Positions 18,147 to 28,572 of a stretch of 64,000 nucleotides of DNA are shown in pieces (position 1 is the stretch's first letter; every line of letters starts with the position of its first letter). The stretch comes from Pedobacter sp. AJM (GTDB lineage Bacteria; Bacteroidota; Bacteroidia; Sphingobacteriales; Sphingobacteriaceae): the NCBI RefSeq assembly GCF_002197755.1, contig NZ_NHOT01000002.1, positions 248,001 to 312,000 on the forward strand, read 5' to 3'. The notes below the pieces were generated by a model. It worked only from the letters and a program-made list of their open reading frames with translations. It was not told where the DNA came from and did no database searches. The position numbers and the translations under genes were made by a program.

Positions 18147-19886
18147 ATGAAAATAAAAACCAAGCTCCGTCTCGGATTCGGCTTCCTCTTCATCATCGTT
18201 TTATCTTTTGGTCTGATCGCCTTATTCTTTCTGAATGAATTGTCTGATAAATCCAAAGTAATCCTGAAAGACAATTATAAATCGCTCAAATATGTCAGTG
18301 CCATGCGGAATGTTGTAGATGAAAGCAATTTTCCTTTATCATCCGCAAAAGCAAAAATATTTGAAGAAAATTTAAAAAACGAAGGCCGGAATATTACAGA
18401 ACAAGGTGAGAAAATAGCCTTTCAGAAACTTTTATCAACTTACAAATCTTTACAGGTTTCTTCCAGTACGAACAATATAAAAAACATGCGTACCGCCCTG
18501 CAAAGCATTGAAGAGGTAAATATGAAGGCCATTTACAAAAAGAACGACCAGGCAAATGCGGCATCAGCAAGGGCCAATTTATACATTTCAATTGCGGCCG
18601 TGCTGAGTTTTCTCATTCTGTTTACGTTTATTGTCAACTTCCCTGGTTTTGTTGCCAATCCACTAGCTGAATTTAGTGCCGCTATCAAACAAATCAGCAG
18701 AAAGAATTACAAACAGCGGCTTCATTTTAAAAACCACGATGAGTTCACCGAACTTGCTGATGCCTTTAATGGGATGGTGGTGAAGCTGAATGAATGGGAA
18801 AACAGCAATCTTTCAAAAATCAAATCTGAAAAATCGCGGATTGAGGCCATCATCGCACAGATGCAGGATGCCATCATCGGCTTAAATGAAAAGGGTGAAA
18901 TCCTGTTTTTAAATCACCTGGCAGCAAAGCTGATGAATCTGAATGAAGGAAAAGTCATCGGCCAGAATGCTACAGAACTGATAAAAAAGAACGAACTATT
19001 AAAGCGCATCATTAAACCGGAAACCAAAGACAAAACCTTAAAAATTTATGTGGATGAAAAAGAATCTTATTTCTTACTGGAGCATCGCGAAATTGTAATT
19101 CCGAATTATGAAGATCAGGATGAAAAGACATTAATCGCATCTTCAAAATCGGCAGGCAGTGTTTACGTACTGAAAAACATTACTCAATTCAAAGAATTGG
19201 ATGAGGCCAAAACCAATTTCATTGCAACAGTATCTCATGAACTGAAAACACCCCTTGCATCCATAAAAATGAGTTTAAAGTTGCTTGGCGATGAACGTGT
19301 TGGCCTGATGAATGAAGAACAAAACCAGCTTTTAACCCATATCAAAGAAGATAGCGACCGGCTGTTAAAAATCACAAGCGAGCTTCTGGATTTATCGCAG
19401 GTAGAAACCGGAAACTTAAAACTAACCTTTGCGATAACCAAACCTGAGGATATTGTACAATATGCCATTGATGCGGTAAAATTTCAGGCCGAACAAAAAT
19501 CAATTAAACTGGAATTAAACTGCGACGCGAACTTACCGAAAGTGAATGCCGACATCCAGAAAACAGCCTGGGTACTGGTTAATTTTTTATCAAATGCTTT
19601 GCGTTACAGTTCGGAGAAATCCAAAGTGGTAATTGATATTTTGCAAAAGGATAAATTTGTTCAGTTCTCAGTAAAAGACTATGGAAAAGGCATTGATGAA
19701 AAATATCAGAAACGCCTGTTTGAACGCTATTTCCAGGTGCCGACTGATGGGCAGAACAAATCAGGCTCCGGCTTGGGCTTAGCCATTTCGAAAGACTTCA
19801 TTGAAGCAGAAGATGGAAAAATCTGGGTAGAGAGTGCTATTGGCGAAGGAAGTAAATTTAGCTTTGCCTTACCTGTTATAGACTAA
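18147..19886 (+). CDS. HAMP-PAS sensor histidine kinase, probable partner of short KdpD
   Basis: 579 residues from the ATG at 18147 (MKIKTKLRLGFG), preferred over an upstream GTG. It has two membrane helices (about 8-30 and 155-175) enclosing a short periplasmic helical domain, then a HAMP domain, a PAS domain (about 230-300), HisKA with the phospho-acceptor in SHELKTPLASIK, and an HATPase domain with NFLSNALRYSS, DYGKGI and GSGLGLAIS. As the last gene of the kdp cluster it likely phosphorylates the sigma-54 regulator at 7212-8549. Its stop overlaps by two bases the stop of the convergent thioesterase gene. Confidence 0.88.
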   Translation: MKIKTKLRLGFGFLFIIVLSFGLIALFFLNELSDKSKVILKDNYKSLKYVSAMRNVVDESNFPLSSAKAKIFEENLKNEGRNITEQGEKIAFQKLLSTYKSLQVSSSTNNIKNMRTALQSIEEVNMKAIYKKNDQANAASARANLYISIAAVLSFLILFTFIVNFPGFVANPLAEFSAAIKQISRKNYKQRLHFKNHDEFTELADAFNGMVVKLNEWENSNLSKIKSEKSRIEAIIAQMQDAIIGLNEKGEILFLNHLAAKLMNLNEGKVIGQNATELIKKNELLKRIIKPETKDKTLKIYVDEKESYFLLEHREIVIPNYEDQDEKTLIASSKSAGSVYVLKNITQFKELDEAKTNFIATVSHELKTPLASIKMSLKLLGDERVGLMNEEQNQLLTHIKEDSDRLLKITSELLDLSQVETGNLKLTFAITKPEDIVQYAIDAVKFQAEQKSIKLELNCDANLPKVNADIQKTAWVLVNFLSNALRYSSEKSKVVIDILQKDKFVQFSVKDYGKGIDEKYQKRLFERYFQVPTDGQNKSGSGLGLAISKDFIEAEDGKIWVESAIGEGSKFSFALPVID

Positions 19887-20359
19887 ACTATATAGGGTTC
19901 CATCTCCTTATCAATGCTTTTACGGAGCTCCATCAGTTTAATGGCATAACCATGCATGGCAATTTCTTTTTCCGTTTTTGGTTTAAAGGCAGGAACGGCT
20001 TTAGGCTGCCCTTCATGGTCAACAGCAACAAAAACAATGATACAATGTGTATTTTTAACAAAATCAGCCTGATCAACAGGTTTTGAAAAGGCATCTACAG
20101 CAATATGCATACTGGTTTTACCGGTGTAAATAATCCGTGCTTCCATTTTAACCAAATGTCCGATATGAACCGGATGAAAAAAACGGATTCCACCAACATA
20201 AACAGTTACACAATATGTTTGACTCCATTGTAAGGCACAGGCAAAAGCAGCCTGGTCAATCCATTTCATCATCATTCCCCCATGTACTTTACCGCCATAG
20301 TTTACATCTGATGGTTCGCTTAAAAACTGAAGTTCGATGTGATTTTTTGTTCTGGCCAT
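19883..20359 (-). CDS. acyl-CoA thioesterase (hotdog fold, YciA/BACH-like)
   Basis: 158 residues from the ATG at 20359 (MARTKNHIELQFL); a start 54 bases upstream lacks family support. A single hotdog domain shows NYGGKVHGGMMMKWIDQAAF near 20-40, including the Asp that is catalytic in the YciA/BACH group, and a strand ending in CIIVFVAVD. These enzymes hydrolyse acyl-CoA esters in the cytoplasm. It is monocistronic, convergent to the Kdp kinase. Confidence 0.85.
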   Translation of the reverse strand: MARTKNHIELQFLSEPSDVNYGGKVHGGMMMKWIDQAAFACALQWSQTYCVTVYVGGIRFFHPVHIGHLVKMEARIIYTGKTSMHIAVDAFSKPVDQADFVKNTHCIIVFVAVDHEGQPKAVPAFKPKTEKEIAMHGYAIKLMELRKSIDKEMEPYIV

Positions 20360-20368
20360 GATTCTTAG

Positions 20369-20398
20369 CTCCCGCAGATTGAAATAATTTATACAGAT
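20369..20398 (-). repeat. inverted copy of the ATCTGC-type repeat upstream of the thioesterase
   Basis: The sequence starting CTCCCGCAGATTGAAATAAT is close to the reverse complement of the 30-base stretch (ATCTGCATATAT... to ...ATCTGCGGGAG) in the tandem units at 20702-20943. It sits in the leader of the thioesterase gene. Confidence 0.5.
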
Positions 20399-20458
20399 AC
20401 TTGTTGACAGCAATATGCGAAAATTATGGTATCTAAGAAACAGTACTAAAGAATTTCT

Positions 20459-20697
20459 GCTGATAAAACCAAATCTGCGTATATTATTTTAAATCAGCAG
20501 GCGCATTTTAAACAGGTAATCATAAACAAAAAAGTCGTAGTTAAGCACTACGACTTAATCTTTACATCATTTGCAATAAAACTCAGCCTTCCCGGCCATT
20601 AAACACAAAACTTATTTTGCCATAATACTGATCGCATAGCCACCACCCGGTGCACAATACTGCGTTAACTTCGTTTTATTGGTTACTTCCATTTTAC
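20459..20697. repeat. 239-bp direct repeat, outer copy (duplicated GH97 gene end)
   Basis: Identical, as read by eye, to 20932-21170, with a constant offset of 473 bases. The copy contains the last 86 bases of the GH97 gene, its stop codon and its downstream hairpin terminator (20532-20556). The identity suggests a recent event. Between the thioesterase start and the GH97 stop (20360-21084) there is no other gene. Confidence 0.9.
20612..20697 (-). pseudogene. detached 3' fragment of the GH97 gene
   Basis: Within the outer repeat copy, the minus strand encodes the last 27 residues of the GH97 protein, ending [11 protein letters not shown] and the stop. It is cut off from the rest of the gene by two tandem 121-base units. 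It has no start and is a by-product of the duplication. Confidence 0.85.
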
Positions 20698-20701
20698 AAA
20701 A

Positions 20702-20931
20702 AAATCTGCATATATCATTTTAAATCTGCGGGAGTTTTTTTATTACTGAACTTAATTAACCAAATAGCTTCGAGACAATATAATATTTCCAGCTGATCAC
20801 ACAGATAACCGCTGATAAAACCAAATCTGCATATATCATTTTAAATCTGCGGGAGTTTTTTTATTACTGAACTTAATTAACCAAATAGCTTCGAGACAAT
20901 ATAATATTTCCCGCTGATCACACAGATAACC

Positions 20932-20943
<12 letters not shown>
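20702..20943. repeat. two tandem 121-bp units
   Basis: Units 20702-20822 and 20823-20943 differ by a single visible base (TTCCAGCTG versus TTCCCGCTG). Each begins AAATCTGCATATATCATTTT and ends in ACCGCTGATAAAACC. That same ending also opens both 239-bp copies, so it probably served as the recombination point. Confidence 0.85.
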
Positions 20944-23337
<2,394 letters not shown>

Positions 23338-23367
23338 TTATTGTCGGACATCATATGTGTGATCATT

Positions 23368-24621
23368 TTAATCCAGCAACAACGTTTCATCATCGTCATC
23401 TGTCAAACTTAACTGAATACTGTCATTACCCGCAATGCCTTCAATGGAGCCTCGGATATGCGTGGCGTTCAACAATACTTTTTCAAGCTGCTTCTCACGG
23501 GCTTTCCATAAACGTTCCATAGCATCCCGTTCGCGCTGAATGGAAAGTTTCATACTCATAAAACCTTCGCGAATGGCTTTCCATTGCTCTGAAAATTCTG
23601 TACCCGTGAGATAATCATAAAGCATGTGCATTTTATCACCCCGGTTTTCCTGTGATTTAATGGCAGTTGACAAACGCAAAATTCCATCGCGCAGCACATA
23701 AGCCACAGCATTTACCTCTTCAAAAGAACAGATCCATACCCCATCGCGCTGACCGAAACTGCTCATGCCTTTTGGATAACACTGACTGACAATCACCGCC
23801 ACATCAACGCCCATACTCCGCATGTCTTTTTTTAATTTTTCAATCCAGTCGCCACCAAAATCTTTAGTACGCTTACTTTCATAGATAATTTTGCCGCATT
23901 CCTGCCCAAACTGGTTGCGCACCACCTGCACACAATCTGCCCCACGAACGCCTTTACCTACTTCTTCAATTAAGTCGAAAGGAAAATTGCTGCGCAACAG
24001 TTCTTCCAGAATCAGTTCCTGCACTTCACCCTGCAACTGCATACTGCCTTGCTCGGCTTTACGCTTCATTTCTTCAGCCAGTTTTTTCTGATCATCAAGC
24101 TGTTTTTCCAGCTCTCTTAAACGCAACTGGTGTTCAGTATCTTTAATGCTATTTTTTTCTGCCTCCTGCTTACGGATCTGTTCTACAAGTTCATTGCGCT
24201 GCTCTTGCATTTTACGTTGAAAGGCCAGCTCCATCTCCTCTTCCTTTACCTTCAAACTTTGCTCACGGCGTAAAAATTCCAGCTCCTTTTCGCGGGCTAG
24301 TTTCAATTTTTCTTCATTATCCTTCGCATTGCCTTCCAGCATCTGTAATTTGGTTTCAAAATCCGCAGCAATACTTTTACGCAGATTGCCTTCCAAATCA
24401 TCTTTTAATTTGGTTTTTTCTTCAGCCAACTTTAATTCAAAAGCTTTTTGCTGAAGTTGCTTATCATGCTCCATTGCGGCAAGCTTCCGCTGAAATTCCT
24501 CGTCCTTTTGCCGGGTAAAAGTGACCATTTTTTCACGCAGCTCTTTCTTATAATCTTCGGCCATGGCTTCTTCCATCGGAAAAACATGGGCACAATTCGG
24601 ACATTTAATTTCAGTAGCCAT
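23368..24621 (-). CDS. DUF2130 domain-containing coiled-coil protein
   Basis: 417 residues. An N-terminal zinc-ribbon-like start (IKCPNCAHVF at 4-13) precedes a long charged coiled coil (about 25-200, dense in K, E, Q and R). The DUF2130 domain follows (SNFPFDLIEEVGKGVRGADCVQ, IIYESKRTKDFGGDW, VIVSQCYPKG). This domain resembles restriction-endonuclease-like folds. Its cellular role is unknown. It is monocistronic. Confidence 0.88.
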   Translation of the reverse strand: MATEIKCPNCAHVFPMEEAMAEDYKKELREKMVTFTRQKDEEFQRKLAAMEHDKQLQQKAFELKLAEEKTKLKDDLEGNLRKSIAADFETKLQMLEGNAKDNEEKLKLAREKELEFLRREQSLKVKEEEMELAFQRKMQEQRNELVEQIRKQEAEKNSIKDTEHQLRLRELEKQLDDQKKLAEEMKRKAEQGSMQLQGEVQELILEELLRSNFPFDLIEEVGKGVRGADCVQVVRNQFGQECGKIIYESKRTKDFGGDWIEKLKKDMRSMGVDVAVIVSQCYPKGMSSFGQRDGVWICSFEEVNAVAYVLRDGILRLSTAIKSQENRGDKMHMLYDYLTGTEFSEQWKAIREGFMSMKLSIQRERDAMERLWKAREKQLEKVLLNATHIRGSIEGIAGNDSIQLSLTDDDDETLLLD

Positions 24622-24700
24622 AGTTATTTACTCCAGATAAAACTGAGTGATACAAAGATATTAAAGCTTTTCAGGAATGTGTAAATGAGTTTTACACCTT

Positions 24701-25090
24701 TTAAAGCACCTTTGATCTGACCTCATGTCCAACAGTCAGCATTTTACTCACCGGGCATTTGGCTGCGATATCTTCCAAACGGCTTTTTTGTTCATCAGTT
24801 AACTCCCCGGTACAGGTTATTTCTTCGAAGAATACCATTTCACCATTCTCCGTATCAACATTTACCTCCACTTCTATTTTATCAACAGGCCATTCTTTCC
24901 GGTCGGCATACATCCTTAAGGTAATGGCCACACACGAAGCCAATGATGCCATTAATAATCCCTTTGGTGCAAACCCCTTATTTGTTCCGCCCAAGTCGAA
25001 AGGTTCATCCACTATAATATCGTGTGAACCATTTGTAACCGAACAAGCATAATGTTCCCTGTTTATTGTTGCCTTTACCATTTTCTGCAT
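24701..25090 (-). CDS. OsmC family peroxiredoxin-like protein
   Basis: 129 residues covering a single OsmC/Ohr domain. The two family cysteines are in ASLASCVAITLRMYA and AAKCPVSKMLTVGHEV. OsmC proteins reduce organic hydroperoxides, although the YhfA-like subgroup to which this length points is less well understood. It is monocistronic. Confidence 0.87.
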   Translation of the reverse strand: MQKMVKATINREHYACSVTNGSHDIIVDEPFDLGGTNKGFAPKGLLMASLASCVAITLRMYADRKEWPVDKIEVEVNVDTENGEMVFFEEITCTGELTDEQKSRLEDIAAKCPVSKMLTVGHEVRSKVL

Positions 25091-25286
25091 TTATGTTAAG
25101 CTTAAACTTACCAAATCTTTTGCGCATCTGCAGCTGATTTAGATTTATTGAAACATTATACTTTAGCGATTGTTCCTTTTAAAAACGCATCGTGATGAAT
25201 CCGAGGTCATTAACATTTTATAAGCACAATTGGCTTATTTTTAATACCGGGTTCCATCATATAATCTATACCTAAAACATAAACAG

Positions 25287-25652
25287 ATGAAGTACAGAAA
25301 ATTAATCGGAAAATATTTAGACCACAAATCAAATAACAACAGCCAGGTTGCATTGGCATTGGTTGCAGGTTTGGCAGCAGGAGCAATTGTAAGCATCTTA
25401 TTTGCACCTGATAGCGGAGCCGGAACAAGAGATAAAATTGCCGGTGGCGCAAAAAACCTGCGTTATGGCTTTCAGGATAAATATAATTTATTGAAAGAAA
25501 AAGTATTTGGAGTTGAAGCCATTGAAGAAGACATTGTAGAACATGAAATACCTCATTTTAAGCATAAGGTGGAGAAGAAACCAAAATCCGACATCAGGGA
25601 ATTGATGGACAACGCACATGAAAATGTTCAGGTTCAGGAAGGACAAGGCTAA
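25287..25652 (+). CDS. YtxH domain-containing protein
   Basis: 121 residues. A glycine/alanine-rich membrane helix (about 20-37, ALVAGLAAGAIVSILFAPDSG) with the typical APDSG exit of YtxH proteins is followed by a charged helical tail. YtxH proteins are small stress-associated envelope proteins of unknown mechanism. The next gene (ydcF-like) follows 54 bases later, separated by a strong hairpin. Confidence 0.82.
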   Translation: MKYRKLIGKYLDHKSNNNSQVALALVAGLAAGAIVSILFAPDSGAGTRDKIAGGAKNLRYGFQDKYNLLKEKVFGVEAIEEDIVEHEIPHFKHKVEKKPKSDIRELMDNAHENVQVQEGQG

Positions 25653-25667
25653 CCAACCAGTTAGATC

Positions 25668-25720
25668 AAAATAAAAATCATAGTTTTAAGGTGTAATTGC
25701 CTGACTATGATTTTTATTTT
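25668..25720 (+). terminator. 17-bp hairpin overlapping the start of the YdcF-like gene
   Basis: AAAATAAAAATCATAGT (25668-25684) and ACTATGATTTTTATTTT (25704-25720) pair perfectly around a 19-base loop. The 3' arm contains the ATG (25707-25709) of the next gene. It looks like the ytxH terminator, but in a longer transcript it would hide the downstream start codon. The stem is A/U-rich, which makes it weaker than its length suggests. Confidence 0.6.
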
Positions 25721-26447
25721 TTCTAAAGTTTTTTTATTTCTTCTCCGGCCACTAGTATGGATTTCTATCCTACTGTTGGTTGCATTATTGTCTAAACGAA
25801 GAAAAAAGCAATTGTTAATCGCCGCAATATTATCACTGTTATTCTTTTCTAATAACTTTATTGCAGGGCAGGTTGCACATGCATACGAATCCAGCTATCC
25901 GTTACGCAATCATCATGATATTGGTATCGTTTTAGGCGGTTATTCATCCCTTAACTTAAGGACAAACGACATCGCTTTTGGGCCCAGCAGCGACAGGTTA
26001 TTTCAGGCAGTTAAACTTTTAAAAGCGGGAAATCTCAAAAAAATCTTGCTAAGCGGGGGCAGTGCAAATTTATTAGATACCACAACCAAAGAGTCTGATC
26101 TGACCTATAATTTTTTAAGACAAATCGGAATCCCCGACTCTTCCATATGGGTTGAAAATTTGAGCAGGAATACAGTAGAAAATGCGCAGCGGAGTATTGA
26201 TATGATCCACCGCAAACAACCAAATGCAAGTATCCTGGTGATTACCAGCGCCTGGCACATCCCCAGATCACGAATTATATTTGATAAAATTGCGAAGCAA
26301 AAACTGGATTATTACCCCACAAATTTTATTGGAAAATCTGCGTTCGAACTGACTGATTTTATCATTCCGGATGCAGCAGCATTTTCCATTTGGGATGTAT
26401 TATTAAAAGAATGGGTAGGCTGCCTGGTAGACAGGACAAGAGCTTAA
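25707..26447 (+). CDS. YdcF family protein (ElyC/SanA-like, DUF218)
   Basis: 246 residues. Two membrane helices at the N-terminus (about 5-25 and 33-52) precede a periplasmic DUF218 domain with GIVLGGYSSL, ILLSGGSAN, ENLSRNTVENAQRS and VITSAWHIPRS. ElyC and SanA of this family influence envelope integrity and peptidoglycan precursor metabolism in E. coli. The precise role here is not known. The start codon lies inside a hairpin. Confidence 0.82.
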   Translation: MIFIFSKVFLFLLRPLVWISILLLVALLSKRRKKQLLIAAILSLLFFSNNFIAGQVAHAYESSYPLRNHHDIGIVLGGYSSLNLRTNDIAFGPSSDRLFQAVKLLKAGNLKKILLSGGSANLLDTTTKESDLTYNFLRQIGIPDSSIWVENLSRNTVENAQRSIDMIHRKQPNASILVITSAWHIPRSRIIFDKIAKQKLDYYPTNFIGKSAFELTDFIIPDAAAFSIWDVLLKEWVGCLVDRTRA

Positions 26448-26525
26448 CTCCTGATTGTCAGCCAGTTTAACTACCCAGATTATTACGAAGCAAAATATAC
26501 TGTTGACCCTATTTAGTTAAAAGGT

Positions 26526-27521
26526 TCAGCCTTCAATCGCTTTCCAGAGCAAATCTTTTAATTCCAGTATGTTTTTCTCCGCAACAGAGGAGATAAATAT
26601 GGATGGAATACCTGGCAAATCCTGTTTCATTTCAGCAACCAATTCATCATCCAGCATATCAGATTTTGTAATGGCCAGAATATGTGGTTTCTGCATTAAT
26701 TCAGGATTATAAGATTCAAGCTCACGTTTTAAAATCTCGTATTCTTCCTTTATTGATCTGCTGGTATCTGCCGGAACCATGAATAAAAGCACAGAATTAC
26801 GTTCAATGTGACGCAGGAAGCGATAGCCTAAGCCCTTTCCTTTTGATGCGCCTTCTATAATTCCCGGAATATCAGCCATAACGAAAGATTTTCCGCCACG
26901 GTAACTTACAATTCCGAGATTAGGTACGATAGTCGTAAAAGGATAATCGGCGATTTCTGGTTTGGCTGCTGAAACTACAGACAATAAAGTAGATTTACCT
27001 GCATTAGGGAAACCAACTAAACCCACATCAGCTAAAACCTTCAGTTCAAGAATATTCCAAACTTCTTTTCCCTGTTCACCTGGTTGTGCGAAACGGGGGG
27101 TCTGCTGAACAGCATTTTTAAAGTGGGCATTTCCCAAACCGCCACGGCCACCTGGAGTTAAAATTTTTGTTTCGCCATGTTTGGTGATCTCAAAAAGCAC
27201 CTCACCGGTTTCTGCATCTTTGGCAATGGTTCCGAGTGGCACCTCCAGAATTTCATCTTTACCCTGACGACCGAATTTATGTGAACTCCCGCCGGCCAGT
27301 CCGTCTTCGGCAATAATATGTTTACGGTATTTAAGGTGCAATAATGTCCAGATATTGCTGTTCCCGACCACGATGATATGGCCACCACGACCACCATCAC
27401 CACCATCAGGACCACCCATTGATGTTAAAATATCACGATGCAAATGTGCTGAACCTGCCCCGCCCTTACCCGAACGGCAACAAATTTTTACATAATCCAC
27501 GAAATTCGAACCCTGCGACAT
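26526..27521 (-). CDS. obgE: GTPase ObgE/CgtA
   Basis: 331 residues. The glycine-rich Obg fold (about 1-158, with [15 protein letters not shown] and [13 protein letters not shown]) precedes the GTPase domain, with P-loop GFPNAGKST near 168, switch [10 protein letters not shown] near 214 and the TKSD motif near 285. Obg assists large ribosomal subunit maturation and the stringent response. The C-terminal OCT domain of Gram-positive Obg is absent, as expected in Bacteroidota. The adk gene is upstream on the same strand with a hairpin between. Confidence 0.96.
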   Translation of the reverse strand: MSQGSNFVDYVKICCRSGKGGAGSAHLHRDILTSMGGPDGGDGGRGGHIIVVGNSNIWTLLHLKYRKHIIAEDGLAGGSSHKFGRQGKDEILEVPLGTIAKDAETGEVLFEITKHGETKILTPGGRGGLGNAHFKNAVQQTPRFAQPGEQGKEVWNILELKVLADVGLVGFPNAGKSTLLSVVSAAKPEIADYPFTTIVPNLGIVSYRGGKSFVMADIPGIIEGASKGKGLGYRFLRHIERNSVLLFMVPADTSRSIKEEYEILKRELESYNPELMQKPHILAITKSDMLDDELVAEMKQDLPGIPSIFISSVAEKNILELKDLLWKAIEG

Positions 27522-27578
27522 ATTGCTTTACAATTTTAGATTTACGATTTCAGATCACCAAAATCGCTAAAAAACAAA

Positions 27579-27614
27579 CATCCGCAAAAAATAACTGATT
27601 ATCTTTTGCGGATG
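27579..27614 (-). terminator. hairpin terminator after adk
   Basis: CATCCGCAAAA and TTTTGCGGATG form an 11-bp stem 22 bases beyond the adk stop; on the minus strand the stem is followed by TTTGTTTTTT. obgE may therefore need its own promoter in the remaining 57 bases. Confidence 0.7.
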
Positions 27615-27636
27615 AGATTTATTTAATTTTTTAATA

Positions 27637-28206
27637 TTAGAACTGATCAATTACAGCGCAAAGATCACTATAAACTTTTTCTATATCACCAATTCCATTT
27701 ACTTTTTTCAATTTTCCCTGCTCCTCATAATAAGGTAATACATGAATGGTTTTATCAAAGTATTCTGAAATCCGTTTTTTCAATTTTTCTGCATCGTCAT
27801 CAGGTCTGCCACTCACCTTATGGCGTTCGGCGATACGTTTGGTTAATTCAACCTGATCAACATCTAAAGCAATAACACCAGCAATTTTACTGCCTTTACG
27901 CTCTAGAAATAAGTCGAGTTCTTTTGCTTGTGGCACAGTACGTGGAAATCCATCAAAAACAAATCCTTTTGCATCTGGATTTTTATCCACTTCTTCTTCA
28001 AGCATCGCTATTGTAATCGCATCCGGAACCAATTCGCCATCTGCCAACAATTGACTTACTTTTATTCCTAATTCTGTTTCACCTTTTACGTGTGCCCTAA
28101 AAAGATCGCCTGTTGAAACATGTACCAACTGATATTTTGCAATCAGTTTTTCAGATTGGGTGCCTTTACCCGCCCCTGGAGGGCCAAAGAGAACTAAATT
28201 AAGCAT
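27637..28206 (-). CDS. adk: adenylate kinase
   Basis: 189 residues, short form. P-loop GPPGAGKGT at 8-16, AMP-site STGDLFRAHV near 32-41, FDGFPRTVPQA near 83-93, and the reduced lid with GRPDDD. It balances ATP, ADP and AMP in the cytoplasm. The lid lacks the zinc-binding insertion of long-form enzymes. Length and motifs are typical for Bacteroidota. Confidence 0.97.
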   Translation of the reverse strand: MLNLVLFGPPGAGKGTQSEKLIAKYQLVHVSTGDLFRAHVKGETELGIKVSQLLADGELVPDAITIAMLEEEVDKNPDAKGFVFDGFPRTVPQAKELDLFLERKGSKIAGVIALDVDQVELTKRIAERHKVSGRPDDDAEKLKKRISEYFDKTIHVLPYYEEQGKLKKVNGIGDIEKVYSDLCAVIDQF

Positions 28207-28518
28207 TAACGTGGTTTAGGTTATCTTTAAAATTAAAAAGCCTTATTCCTATGGCTATACTATCAGAAAGCGAAACACAAAGTGTTGCCTTTCAAGGCTG
28301 CAAATATATAATTATTAATTTATAAGGCATTTATTATTCAGAATTTATTTAAAAAACAAGGTTCTGCAAACTCAATTCGAAGTATTTACATGAATAATCC
28401 TGAAGATTATTTAACATAAACCAAATATCACCACCATTTTAGAATAGTTTCTTAAAAAACAGTGCATTTAAGTAAAAAAGCCGGACAAATTTAATGCAAA
28501 TCTTACGCATATAAAACA

Positions 28519-28555
28519 ATAAGCGGCTGACCATGATAATGATGCAACCGCTTAT
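28519..28555 (-). terminator. hairpin terminator after the nuclease-lectin gene
   Basis: ATAAGCGG and CCGCTTAT arms with further possible pairing inside, 18 bases beyond the gene stop at 28573 on the minus strand, followed by a T-rich tract. The rest of the 366-base gap 28207-28572 is A/T-rich DNA in which no gene or clear signal was seen. Confidence 0.55.
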
Positions 28556-28572
28556 GCTTATGTTTAATATGA

